Assembly: GCA_039583875.1 (NCBI GenBank) | Contig: CM077147.1 | Span: 160,288,821 to 160,352,820 of the forward strand | DNA: 64,000 bases | DNA from: Platanthera guangdongensis | Lineage: Eukaryota; Streptophyta; Magnoliopsida; Asparagales; Orchidaceae | Direction of reading: 5' to 3' | Shown here: piece after piece, positions 9,375-18,394 of the stretch | Numbering within the stretch: the first letter of the stretch is position 1 | Layout of the letters: every line of letters starts with the position of its first letter | Program-made: the position numbers and the translations under genes | Notes under the pieces: model-generated | The model's database searches: none | Told to the model about the DNA's origin: nothing | What the model saw: the letters and a program-made list of their open reading frames with translations, nothing else

Positions 9375-10188
9375 GTCATCGTCGACGACCAGTCATCCGG
9401 TAAAGCCTCTATTGTATAATCAATCGCAGGTATCAACCTCCCTCAGGGCGGTAACGGCTGGTCGTTAGAGATGCCGGTGCAATGCGGGCTTTACTTCCAG
9501 TACGGGGGCAACCAAAGGGGAATATTATTAGAAGAGTCCATTGAGGACGTCATTCAAGCCGTTACCAATCAGATCGCTGACAAGGGGAAGATCTACTCCG
9601 ACACTCCACTCACGCTGATGTTCCATAAACATGGCGTGCCTGAACTCATTATCATCGACTTCCCTGAATGTCCACTCGTTCCGGCCGATGGAGAGCTGAA
9701 GCACTTCTCCAGCATTGCAATGAGCTATATACAACCATCCAACAATATTTTACTTAATATGCTATCAGAAGGTTCAGACCTTTCAACTATCCAGTTCGCG
9801 AGAATGTGCCGACAGGTTGACCGTAGTGGCGAGCGGCATGGTTACGAAGGCCGACAAGTGGTCAGAGACATTTGACACGGTTCATGACGCTGACACAAGA
9901 AATGACATCTTTTACTTGCGCAAGAGGACCGGTTCGGAGACGTTGGACAAAGCTCGTGGATTGTAGGCATGACTGTTTGAGTTCCATCATGTTCACTCGC
10001 GAATGAATCGACTGAATGTTGGAATAACAACTTTTGCACACGGGCTAATGCGGGTTTTAGCCGCTAAATGCATTCCCATCATCCTTGGTAAGGTAAATGA
10101 AAAATTAAATGCTTTAATCTCAGCTGATTCTTCTACAGAGAGTGCCACGATCGTCATAAAGGAGTTGAAAAGAATTGAAATCATGTAG
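9375..10188 (+). pseudogene. Dynamin-related GTPase (DRP4/Mx-like) pseudogene, copy 1, 5'-truncated
   Basis: Conceptual translation follows the DRP4 G domain. It shows a degenerate P-loop (DDQSSGKA, expected GDQSSGKS), an early stop near 9418, PLTLMFHKHGVPELIIIDFPEC (G3 DLPG lost), EYIKP-type SYIQPSNNILL, and the G4 motif TKAD in a shifted frame near 9843-9858. The next part (FDTVHDADTRND, RTGSETLD) ends at a TAG near 9964-9966. Another frame (10003-10188) carries the start of the middle domain (AKCIPIILGKVNEKLNALI). The 5' end was cut by the Tat element inserted at 9374. Intronless structure fits DRP4 genes. It is clearly dead: broken G1 and G3, stops and frameshifts. Confidence 0.85.
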
Positions 10189-10194
10189 AAGTGG

Positions 10195-10515
10195 ATGTAC
10201 AAGCTGGAAAGAGACGTAGAGCTATTGAAGAAGTGCAATGCGACTCTCGTTGTCAGAACTCAGGAGGACCCTTCTCTTAATTCATACGGGAAGAGACTCC
10301 GGAAAGAGGTGCATGCCCTAGACACGGCTTGTGCCAGGTTGAGCATAGCTTTGACGGTGACACATAGTGCATTCGTCGAAGTGATGAATGATTTGAAATC
10401 TTCTGATGTGGGAGGTATCACTTTCGGAGCGGAGAGAGTTAGCTTAGTAAATTTTATGAATCTTGTAATAATAATGATAGAACTTTTTTTGAGCTTTGCT
10501 TTGTGCGTCGTTTGA
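10195..10515 (+). CDS. Unrecognised ORF in frame behind the dynamin pseudogene (106 aa)
   Basis: It is in the same frame as the dynamin middle-domain fragment 10003-10188 and separated from it by one TAG (10186-10188). The protein starts MYKLERDVELLKKC and has a charged, helix-rich N-terminal half and a hydrophobic C-terminus. I see no known domain and no close match to dynamin. Codon use is balanced and not low-complexity, so it may be decayed coding sequence fused to the pseudogene. It could equally be chance. Confidence 0.3.
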   Translation: MYKLERDVELLKKCNATLVVRTQEDPSLNSYGKRLRKEVHALDTACARLSIALTVTHSAFVEVMNDLKSSDVGGITFGAERVSLVNFMNLVIIMIELFLSFALCVV

Positions 10516-10880
10516 CGCATGAACGTTTTATTTATCCGCGTTGTTTTTTTTAATTAGTATGGTTGTGTTGTATTGTGCAGGTGCTTGCGTTTTCATTTTT
10601 TTTTTAAATTTTTGCAGGAAAAAATAACCGTTGTTGGAGAGGATGAACATAAAAAAATAATAATGACGTACTTTTTTGTGCGTTGCGCTGTTTAGCGCAT
10701 GAATATTTTTTATGCTTTGCGCGCCGTTTGGCGCATGAACTTTTTATCTACCTGCATTACTAATTTTGAATCGGTATGCTTGAATTGTTTGAGTGCTTAC
10801 ATTTTTCTTTTTTTTATTTATGCAGGAAAAATAATTTTGACGGAGGCCATGAACAAGTCGATGATGGTGTAAATTCGTGG
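10503..10880 (+). repeat. Imperfect tandem duplication, offset 216 bp
   Basis: Copy 1 starts GTGCGTCGTTTGACGCATGA at 10503 and copy 2 starts GCGCGCCGTTTGGCGCATGA at 10719. Both continue through a T-rich stretch ending TGCAGGAAAAA, then GGA-rich sequence with ATGAAC. A third short copy of the GCGC-TTT-GCGCATGAA motif lies at 10684-10703. The motif itself is a small inverted repeat. Confidence 0.7.
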
Positions 10881-10934
10881 ACGGTGGACTGTATGTGTGG
10901 AGCTTGAGATGATGACGACGAGCGCATGGTCGCG

Positions 10935-12720
10935 TGTAACATCCCATTTCCTTATAGATCCCCTTAACACAAATTAGAGTAGGACATGTGATTATGATGA
11001 GTTAGGCTAGGTGATGACCTTAGGGCCAAAAGAGTTAGGGTGAACTCATATGGGGCCCACTATAGTGTACAAGTCAACCTTGGTCAAACTATACCAAATA
11101 AGCTCACAAGTGCAAAGCGAGCTCACTACTATATCCTTAACCCTAAAGGAGACTCACTTGACCATAAGACCCATGATGAGCTCAACCTATTTGGCCAAAT
11201 AGGCCAAAGTCAATCCTGATCAATATAGGTCAACTCAACCCTAATTTACTCAATTAGGCATCACATGGTTAAAGTAATCCCACCACTATATTCCACTTTA
11301 ATAAGAGTGCATTGGGCTGAAAAACTCCATCACTTGGTCACCAAATAAGCCAAATTGATCAAAGTCAACTTGGGATCAACATAGCCTAAATTAACCCAAT
11401 CAAATTTCAATCGGTCTTCTATTGACCAAATTGACCTAAACTCCAACCACATATCATCATTAGAAACCCAAGTGACCCAAAAGCTCTATCATAGGGTCAT
11501 AAAATTGCCTAAATTGACTCAAGTACTCTTTATGTTAACTTAGGCCAATCCTTCACCATTAGTTCCAATTGACGCCCAAAACATAAAATTGACCTCACCC
11601 CCGGTCTTAGGACATCATAAAGGACCCAATTGACTCAAAAGCCTCATCATGGGATCATCAATTTGACAAATTTTACAAAAGTCAAACTTATCCCTAAATT
11701 GGTTAAAATCACATCTATTGGCTAAATTGACTCAATTAGGGCATCATCATGACCCAATCAACATTGGGTGGTGTTAAGGGATTCAAAGCACACACATTGG
11801 AGCAGTCAATCCCTCAGTTGACCAAGTCAAACCATCAAGTCAATCATGGTCAAAGTAAACCCTAAATATGAAAATAAAAATCCAAATCATATCCAATTGG
11901 GCTAAGCCGTAATGCAAGACCCATCCAGCAAACTCATGACCCAAATGACTCTCTAAGCCCCTCTGAATTTGAATGATGGATTTTTATGGATGGAAAAATA
12001 GGAATTTCTCCTAATTTGAGGAGAAAGCGGAGGATTTCATGGAGATCTTGCCACTTGACACATCTCTCCTCATCCCAAAGGCAGCGAAGTCCTTCCCCAT
12101 GCATTGAGACTGATCTCCCATTGAATTCCAACAGACTACAATTAAGGAGAAGCCTCCAAATTGTCTTAGTCAAAATTCCCTTAATGATATCTGGTGATAC
12201 AATCACCCTCACCGCATTTCGACCTCACCGCCATCTTCAGAGGACTGCAAAGAGTCAAAATGATATATTGGATCAAAGGAATTGGTGGAGAATAGAGGGA
12301 TTGAGCTAGCTCGCCGTAGAGGTGAAAATCCATGGCCAACCACCGCCATTGTCGCCGCTAAGCTCCATTAACAGTCTGTTTCTCCTCTTCTCCCTCTATG
12401 CTAGTCTTCTAGATCAACTAGGAGAGACATCAGGCTTAATTGAGCCCAATTCCATGTGGGTTTGGTGAGAAAACCTCAAGCTTTCTTTCTTGCTTCGGAT
12501 CGCCGGAGAGGTGTTTTACAGCCGCAATTTTGCCACCAAATGATGGCCACCACCTTAACCGAGGTGGTGGTGGTAGTCGGCCATGGAGGCCAAGGGGTGG
12601 CCTGGAAATGGAGTTCGAAGGGACTCCAGAATCGGGGAAATCTCAGCCGTTGGCGGCTGGAGGTTGAAGACAATCAAATGCTATCCATTTTGAGCAATTT
12701 TAATTTAATTTAATAATGTG
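10935..12720 (+). other. Non-coding AT-rich stretch, possibly a decayed LTR
   Basis: No gene seen. It starts TGTAACATCCCA, like many plant gypsy LTRs, but I found no matching 3' edge or target duplication. From about 11060 to 11880 short words such as GGTCAA, TTGACC and CAATTGAC recur on both strands. From about 12300 to 12660 the sequence is richer in GC (GGTGGTGGTGGT at about 12565-12577). Confidence 0.3.
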
Positions 12721-12799
12721 TATTTTTTTCACACATAAACATACATTTTCAAACTGAAATTGACACTCCTTAGAGGTAGATTCATGAAAAATACAAGTC

Positions 12800-13022
12800 A
12801 TGAAAGTTGTTGCTGTGTCTCTTTCTGTTCCCTCTCTCAGTCTCTCCACTCTCTCTTTGTCAGTATCTGTCTCTCTCCCCTCTCTCTGTCTCTGTCTTTG
12901 TCTCTGTCTCGCCCTTCTCTCTCCGTCTCTCCCTTCTCTCTCTGTCTGTATCTGTCTCTCTCTCTCATCTCTATCTCTGTCAGTATCTCTCTCTCCCCCC
13001 TCTCTTTGTCTCTGTCTCTCCC
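12800..13022 (+). repeat. CT-rich low-complexity tract (TCTCTCTGTC)n
   Basis: Nearly pure pyrimidine, built from variants of CTCTCTGTCTCTGTC. It sits directly upstream of the TATA box of dynamin copy 2, like a plant pyrimidine-patch promoter. Long ORFs here on both strands are artefacts of the repeat. Confidence 0.9.
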
Positions 13023-13030
13023 GTATAAAT
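13023..13030 (+). promoter_or_regulatory. TATA box before dynamin copy 2
   Basis: CGTATAAATGC lies about 120 bases upstream of the ATG at 13146, just after the CT-rich tract. The spacing suits a short plant 5' leader. Confidence 0.5.
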
Positions 13031-13145
13031 GCGAGCGCTCCACCACCCTGCTTCCCCACCTATATATAATTTCATTTCAGCTGAGTCCTCCTACCCTAAA
13101 CCCCAGATTCAGAATACTCGTCGATGTTCCTCTTCCCCCAAACCC

Positions 13146-13976
13146 ATGACCAACCCTCTCATCTCCTCCTACACTGAATGCATCCGACCTCTACTCAATG
13201 CAGTTAATGGCCCGCGTCAACAGAACATTCTGGAGGAGGAAGTCAAGCTCCTCACCATCTTCGTCGTCGACGACCAGTCATCCTGCAAAGCCTCAGTTAT
13301 AGAATCACTCGCGAGCATCAACCTCCCTCAGGGCGGCACCGGCTGGTCGTCGGAGATGCCGGTGCAATGCGGGCTCTACCTCCAGTACGGGGGCAACCAA
13401 ATGGGAATATTATCAAAGGAGTCCATTGAGGACGCCATTCAAGCCGTTACCAATCAGATCGCAGACAATGGAAAGAACTACTCCGACACTCCACTCACGC
13501 TGATGTTCCATAAACATGATGTGTCTCAACTCACAATCATCGACCTCACTGAATGTCCACTCGCTCCGGCCGCCGGAGAGCTGCTGCTTCTCCAGCAGTG
13601 CAATGAGCTATATACAACCATCCAACTGCATTTTACTTAATGTCATATCAACAGATTCAGATCTTTCAACTAGCCAGTCTGCGAGAATGTGTCAGCAGGT
13701 TGACGGCAGAGGCGAGTGCACCCTTTGCATGATTATGAATGCCGACAAGTGACCAGAGACATTTGACACGGTTCATGGTGCTGACATGAGAAATGACTTT
13801 TTTTACTTGCACAATAGAACTGGCTCGGAGACGTTGGATGAAGCCCAGTGATTGGAGGTATGATTGTTTGAGTCCCATCATGTTCAGTCGCAAATGGATT
13901 GGCTGAATGTTAGAATAACTGCTCATGCACAAGGGCTGATGCGAGTTTTATCGGCTAAATGCATTCCCATCATCCC
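13146..13976 (+). pseudogene. Dynamin-related GTPase (DRP4/Mx-like) pseudogene, copy 2, 3'-truncated
   Basis: The ATG at 13146 begins MTNPLISSYTECIRPLLNAV, the usual DRP4 N-terminus. The G domain follows with a damaged P-loop (DDQSSCKA; both the first Gly and the Gly before Lys are lost), SDTPLTLMFHKH and DLTEC where DLPG is expected. The first frame stops at 13638-13640. A second frame (to 13752) carries SYIQPS and the Gln-Gln-Val-Asp block, and G4 is reduced to NADK. Similarity to copy 1 ends at about 13976 (CATTCCCATCATCC), where a GC-rich minisatellite begins. DNA identity with copy 1 is high by eye, so the two come from one duplication. Confidence 0.85.
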
Positions 13977-14335
13977 TCGACCGCGGCTGGCGCGGCGGAC
14001 TGCTCCGCCGCGGCCGACGGCCGAGGGGCAACGACCCGCGCGGCAGCTCGTTCGGTCGCGCGGCCGGCGGACGGATGAGAGCTGCCCGCACGGCCGCTCT
14101 TCCGGCCGCGGCTGGAGGCCGAAGGGGAGCGGCCCTTGCAGCTGCTCTCTTGGCCGCGGCCGACGGCCGATGGAGGGAGGCCCGGGCGGCCGTTCTCTCG
14201 TCCGTGACCGGTGGCGAAGGGGGGAGTGGCGGCCGGGGCCGCCCCCTTGGCCGCGCGCAGGCGGCCGGCGCGGTGAGAGGTGGGGGCGTCCGGGGAGGAG
14301 GCCGACCGCCTGCCGCCGACAAGGCTGGGCCCGCG
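13977..14335 (+). repeat. GC-rich degenerate minisatellite, unit about 48 bp
   Basis: Units start CCGCGG(C/A)C and end near CTCTTGG/CGT, at about 14010, 14059, 14108, 14156, 14204 and 14253. The period is a multiple of three, so both strands show long ORFs with a 16-residue period (GRGWRP, GRGRRP and similar on +). These are not genes. It abuts the broken end of the dynamin pseudogene. Confidence 0.8.
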
Positions 14336-14345
14336 GAGGTTTACC

Positions 14346-15660
14346 CACTACACGTGATGGAATCGGCGCACGGGGGGATTGGGCGCGATGATCGCGTGTG
14401 CGGTCAGCCCCATGATCCCATTACTTTTGAGATGGAGATCATGAGTGTGTGGTTATGTGCACAGCTATACTTAAAATGGATCTGATCCCTAACAAGACCT
14501 TAGTGAAAATTTTAATAACAAAATAAAGTTATATTTGTGTAATGAAAAATTAAGCTCTTATTTAATGAGAAAATTCAGTGATCAAAATAAAATTGTTTTT
14601 GAGGTAATTAAAAATTGAAGATATTGCTAAGACTATAAAATTGTTTGTATAATAATAAAGTTTTAGATAGTTGTTGAAGTTGGAGTAGAGACTAAAGAGT
14701 ACTTATTTCCCTCCCCCCTCTATTGCTGGGCAATTGCTATAATCGAGCCTCTTTAATTAATGCGATGAAGTCATTCTATTCTGGCCTGTTTATGATTGAT
14801 TTTTTTTAATTTTAAAAAACAATAATTATGTAAAAAAACAATATTTTACCACAATTGCAGTGGCCTAGCAGCTTGATCTTGCGAGTCTAGAACCCACCAA
14901 GGTATACACTATCCATTTCTACTATTAGCTATCTCGCTGCTGCGGTCATCTCCATGGGGCTGTAAATCAAATATTTGTTTGTTTTCTAGTTTGCTTTCCA
15001 GTTCTCCCCTTCAACAACCATCTCAGAAAAAATGTGGCTGCAATGGCTCTTCTGTACGTGTGGAGTGTCGTGGCCTCTGTGCAGAGGGTGGCTATGACAA
15101 TCTCTCCATCCCGGCTTGGTGTTCAGCTTGGACTGAAGCATACGCCCTGCTCGATCCCCTTAAGCTCACACTTTGGCTGAATGAGTTTCTCCAACATACC
15201 TGAATTGAGTTTAGTTAAAACATGGGGGTAAAAACGTTTTTCAATGCTTGAATAGCATCGTGGAAAGCTCAAAAAAGTGTTACGATAGAATCATTTTGTT
15301 GTAATGCGCTGAATTGAGTTTAGTTAAAAACACCGACGTAACAATTTGTGAATAGTGTTGTGTAAAAGTAAGTAAAATTGTTGTCTTTGATCTTTGGTAA
15401 TGCGGGTATAAATGCTTTAGATCGGTTTTGTGATGTTATTTTATGTTCTATTTTATGATGTCCAATTTTTTTGTCATGTTTTATTATGTCCGTTTTTATG
15501 TTCAGTTTTTATCATATTGCTGTGTTGTTCATTTCCATAATTAGCTTTGTATTACTTTCATATTTATGTGTTTCATATATTTTTTGTTTATTCATAAGTC
15601 AAAACTTTGGGATTGCTTAATTTTTTTTAGTATTTATTTCCGTTGAAAACATTTGAAATC
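14346..15660 (+). other. Non-coding AT-rich stretch
   Basis: No gene recognised. A 74-codon ORF at 14979-15203 has no known domain. Two similar lines, each containing TGAATTGAGTTTAGTTAAAA (15201-15220 and 15310-15329), indicate a small local duplication of about 110 bp. Confidence 0.4.
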
Positions 15661-15663
15661 ATT

Positions 15664-17537
15664 TGATGGGGTTTCCCCATATGTTTTCTTGAACCAAGCA
15701 GTATGGGCCAAGCAGCGAACTGAGAAGAAACACACATAAGCGCAACCAGCGCAAGCACTCACCCACACCCGCACTCACCCACGCCCGCACTCACCCACAC
15801 CCCGCACTCACCCACACCCCGCAGGGGCAAAGCACCAACACTCACCCCCTTGCGCGTGCGGCCCTTGGGCGCATGCCGGCCTTGGGCGCTAGGCCCAGGG
15901 GAGTGCGCCGCCCGTGGTCGCGCGCCGACCTGCAACCTTGCTCGGGCCTGCCGAGGGGCATGTCCGTCATTTTGGAAAAATTGGCGATCCAAGTGACCGA
16001 AACGGAACGACCTCATTCCCCTGCTATAAAATTTCCCTGACACAACTAGCAACACACCCCTCCAGAAAACTATAAAAATACTCACATGCGTTCATTTGAA
16101 GACAAGCAACTCCAGAGAATAGAGAAAACTCCGAGATTTTCCGGCGAGAATTTGAGACTTAGGGTTCCTTCGGCGCGGCGGTGGCATGCGGAAAGGACTG
16201 TTCCAGCCGGAGCTTTCGAACCGGAGTGCATGACCGGGGGTTCAAAACGAGGCTTTTGGCCCCGTTTCTTATGGCGCGGCGGGTCCAGCCGGAGCAAACG
16301 CCGCCGGAGGGCGTTTATTTGCTCGCCGTCCGGCGGCGGTTTCCCCAAACGGCCGACCAAAACACTGTGCAAAACAAACCCTTAGATCTTTTCTCCGCTT
16401 GGAACTCATTCTGCTTTCCCCGCGCACGTGCCCACGACTAGCTGCAATGATAAGAGGAGACGCTTCAACTACGAACTAAATGACTGGCAAGGAAACCAGC
16501 AATGAAGCCTCCAGGGACTCAATTTTCTTTCTTGCTGGAATGTAAATCTTGAATTAAACATCGAAGGAGAAGATTTGATTGAAGACTTGAAAACTCGATC
16601 TAATCTGAGAATTGACTGGATCTTTGAAATAGCCGACAGAATAGAATTTTCAAATTTACTCGCTCGTTCACGATTAGGGTTCTCTGAATTTAACCCTTAA
16701 CAATATATAGAGATTCCTCTCCTAACGGCTTGATCGAAACTTCAGGACGGAGCTCCACGTGTACTGTATATGGCCGGTACCCTAAAGGAAAACCGTCACA
16801 GAATTCAAATTGAAAGCCTATTAACTCCATTCGTCGAGTCTTCACCTGATATCTCCAGAACACTCGACGAATTACTTAATCACTCGCCGAATTGGTCGAA
16901 TCCATTCGACGAAAAAGATTTGGCTGAAAATTGAATCAGAATAAAACTTATGTTCAACGTTCATGTGACCTCTCGAGAGTACTCGACGAATTCATCAAGT
17001 ATTCACGAGAGATCAACAGATCACTCAACGAATTTAACTTAGCCAAAACAAAAAATGATTTCCGATACTATTAGAAACTTCCCGAGTAAACTCGATGAAT
17101 TATACAAGTGCTCACGTGAGGTCTCGACGAATGACACGAGTCTTCACGTGAGTACTCGACGAATTTTACTTAGAAAATTCTGACTGTCCTGAACTCAACA
17201 CACAACCCTTCCTTAATTCTTCTATTGCACTTGGAGATGAAGTACACCCTAATAAAGAGATTATGCATGAGTCAACACTATGTCCCACACAATGAGTAAT
17301 TATATTGCATAGTCCTGTGTTTTGTGACCCATTATAATCTGACATTGGTTTGTATTTAGTAATTAAAGTCCGGCAAGTACATAACTAGAATGCAGTATCA
17401 AATACAATTTCAATTCATCTTAGTTCAAGGGAGACTTCTTCAAATCAAGACTATTGTGGATACAGTACCCAACAGTGTATATATATATATATCTGTTACG
17501 GTAATAAAGGTCCAAGCTTTTCTTTTCCTATTCAACA
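15664..17537 (+). repeat. Probable long 5' LTR of copia-A
   Basis: The right edge is firm: TTCAACA at 17531-17537 is followed after six bases by a tRNA-Met primer site. The left edge is tentative (TGATGGGGTTTCCCC at 15664). Inside are a 16-bp tandem repeat CACTCACCCACACCCG (about 15755-15825), TATA-like sites at about 16024 and 16703, and a stretch (16830-17165) where CTCGACGAATT and variants recur about ten times. No 3' partner LTR is present, so length and boundary are uncertain. Confidence 0.4.
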
Positions 17538-17543
17538 TTTTAA

Positions 17544-17555
17544 TGGTATCAGAGC
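17544..17555 (+). other. Primer-binding site of copia-A (initiator tRNA-Met)
   Basis: TGGTATCAGAGC is the standard plant copia primer site, complementary to the 3' end of initiator tRNA-Met. Confidence 0.9.
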
Positions 17556-18394
17556 AAGGAAATACCATGCCCTAGGCGCTCTTTTTTTCAGCGTCCGCCG
17601 CCGCTCTTCTTTGCTGGCCTCCTCCATTACCTGCGCGGTTGAGGCTTGAGCGACATTTTTCCTGCGTCGCTAGCTCCCGATCCTCCTGTTCCACCTTCTT
17701 CAACGACTCCATCCACCATGAAGGTTTTGGATTTCTCCTCCCTCTTTTATCTGTCGACTTCCGAAAATCCAGGTGTGCTCATGATCTCGCATGTCCTCAC
17801 TCCCCAGAACACTTTGGACCCCAGTGGGAACCGCCCCCTTGACGCCACCTTGCCAGACCAAGATGTCAAACAACCAAGTGACAATGCCAATCGGCCCAAA
17901 CGTCCATCTCGTTAACCATCTCAGTTCAAGGACTTTGTTGTTTATTCAACTATTGGGCGTCAAGCTTGCAACCATAGCCACCATCTGACAAAGCAACACA
18001 TCCAACATGTTTTTTTCATCAATAATGAAACAACACCCCCTGCCTATGCCACCTGCCCATGATCTCTTTCAGTTATACCGTATTCATTAAATAAATATGC
18101 AACTCTTGATAATCTCTCTCACAATCACGGGCATTTTGTTGGAGCTATCTCCTCCGATGTTGATCCACATTCCTATGTTGAAGCCGTGCAGTGTCCGAAG
18201 TGGCGGGATGCCATGGTCGCCGAGATCAGGGCTCTTGAAGCTAACCACACTTGGTCTCTTGAGCGCTTGCCTCCTACAAAGAAACCCATCGACTGTCGTT
18301 GGATGTACAAGATCAAACGCATGGCTGACGGCATGGTTGATCGATACAAAGCCCGTTTAGTGGCGAAGGGTTTCACTCAAGTTGAAGGTCTTGA
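17556..18394 (+). pseudogene. copia-A remnant: gag start fused to pre-RT and RT N-terminus
   Basis: After the leader, an ORF-like stretch (17718 on: FSSLFYLSTSENPGVLMISH) resembles the N-terminus of copia gag. It then jumps to the linker before reverse transcriptase (KDFVVYSTIGRQ) and to RT ([49 protein letters not shown]). Most of gag, the protease and the integrase are missing between these, and stops occur near 17914 and 18060. The reading breaks at about 18394 inside RT, where sequence from another copia begins. Confidence 0.75.

Noticed and set aside
10935..12720. Solo LTR starting TGTAACATCCCA
   Set aside because: No matching end or target duplication (TCGCG not found at a plausible distance); kept only as a low-confidence note.
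12700..13149. Overlapping ORFs on both strands in the CT-rich tract
   Set aside because: Simple-sequence translation (Ser/Leu on one strand, Arg/Glu on the other).
13864..14485. Long ORFs on both strands (136-175 aa, Arg/Gly/Pro-rich)
   Set aside because: They are produced by the GC-rich 48-bp repeat, whose period is a multiple of three.
14866..14905. tRNA-like text (GGCCTAGCAGC ... GAACCCACC)
   Set aside because: No cloverleaf: no D-arm/anticodon stem pairing and no proper B box.
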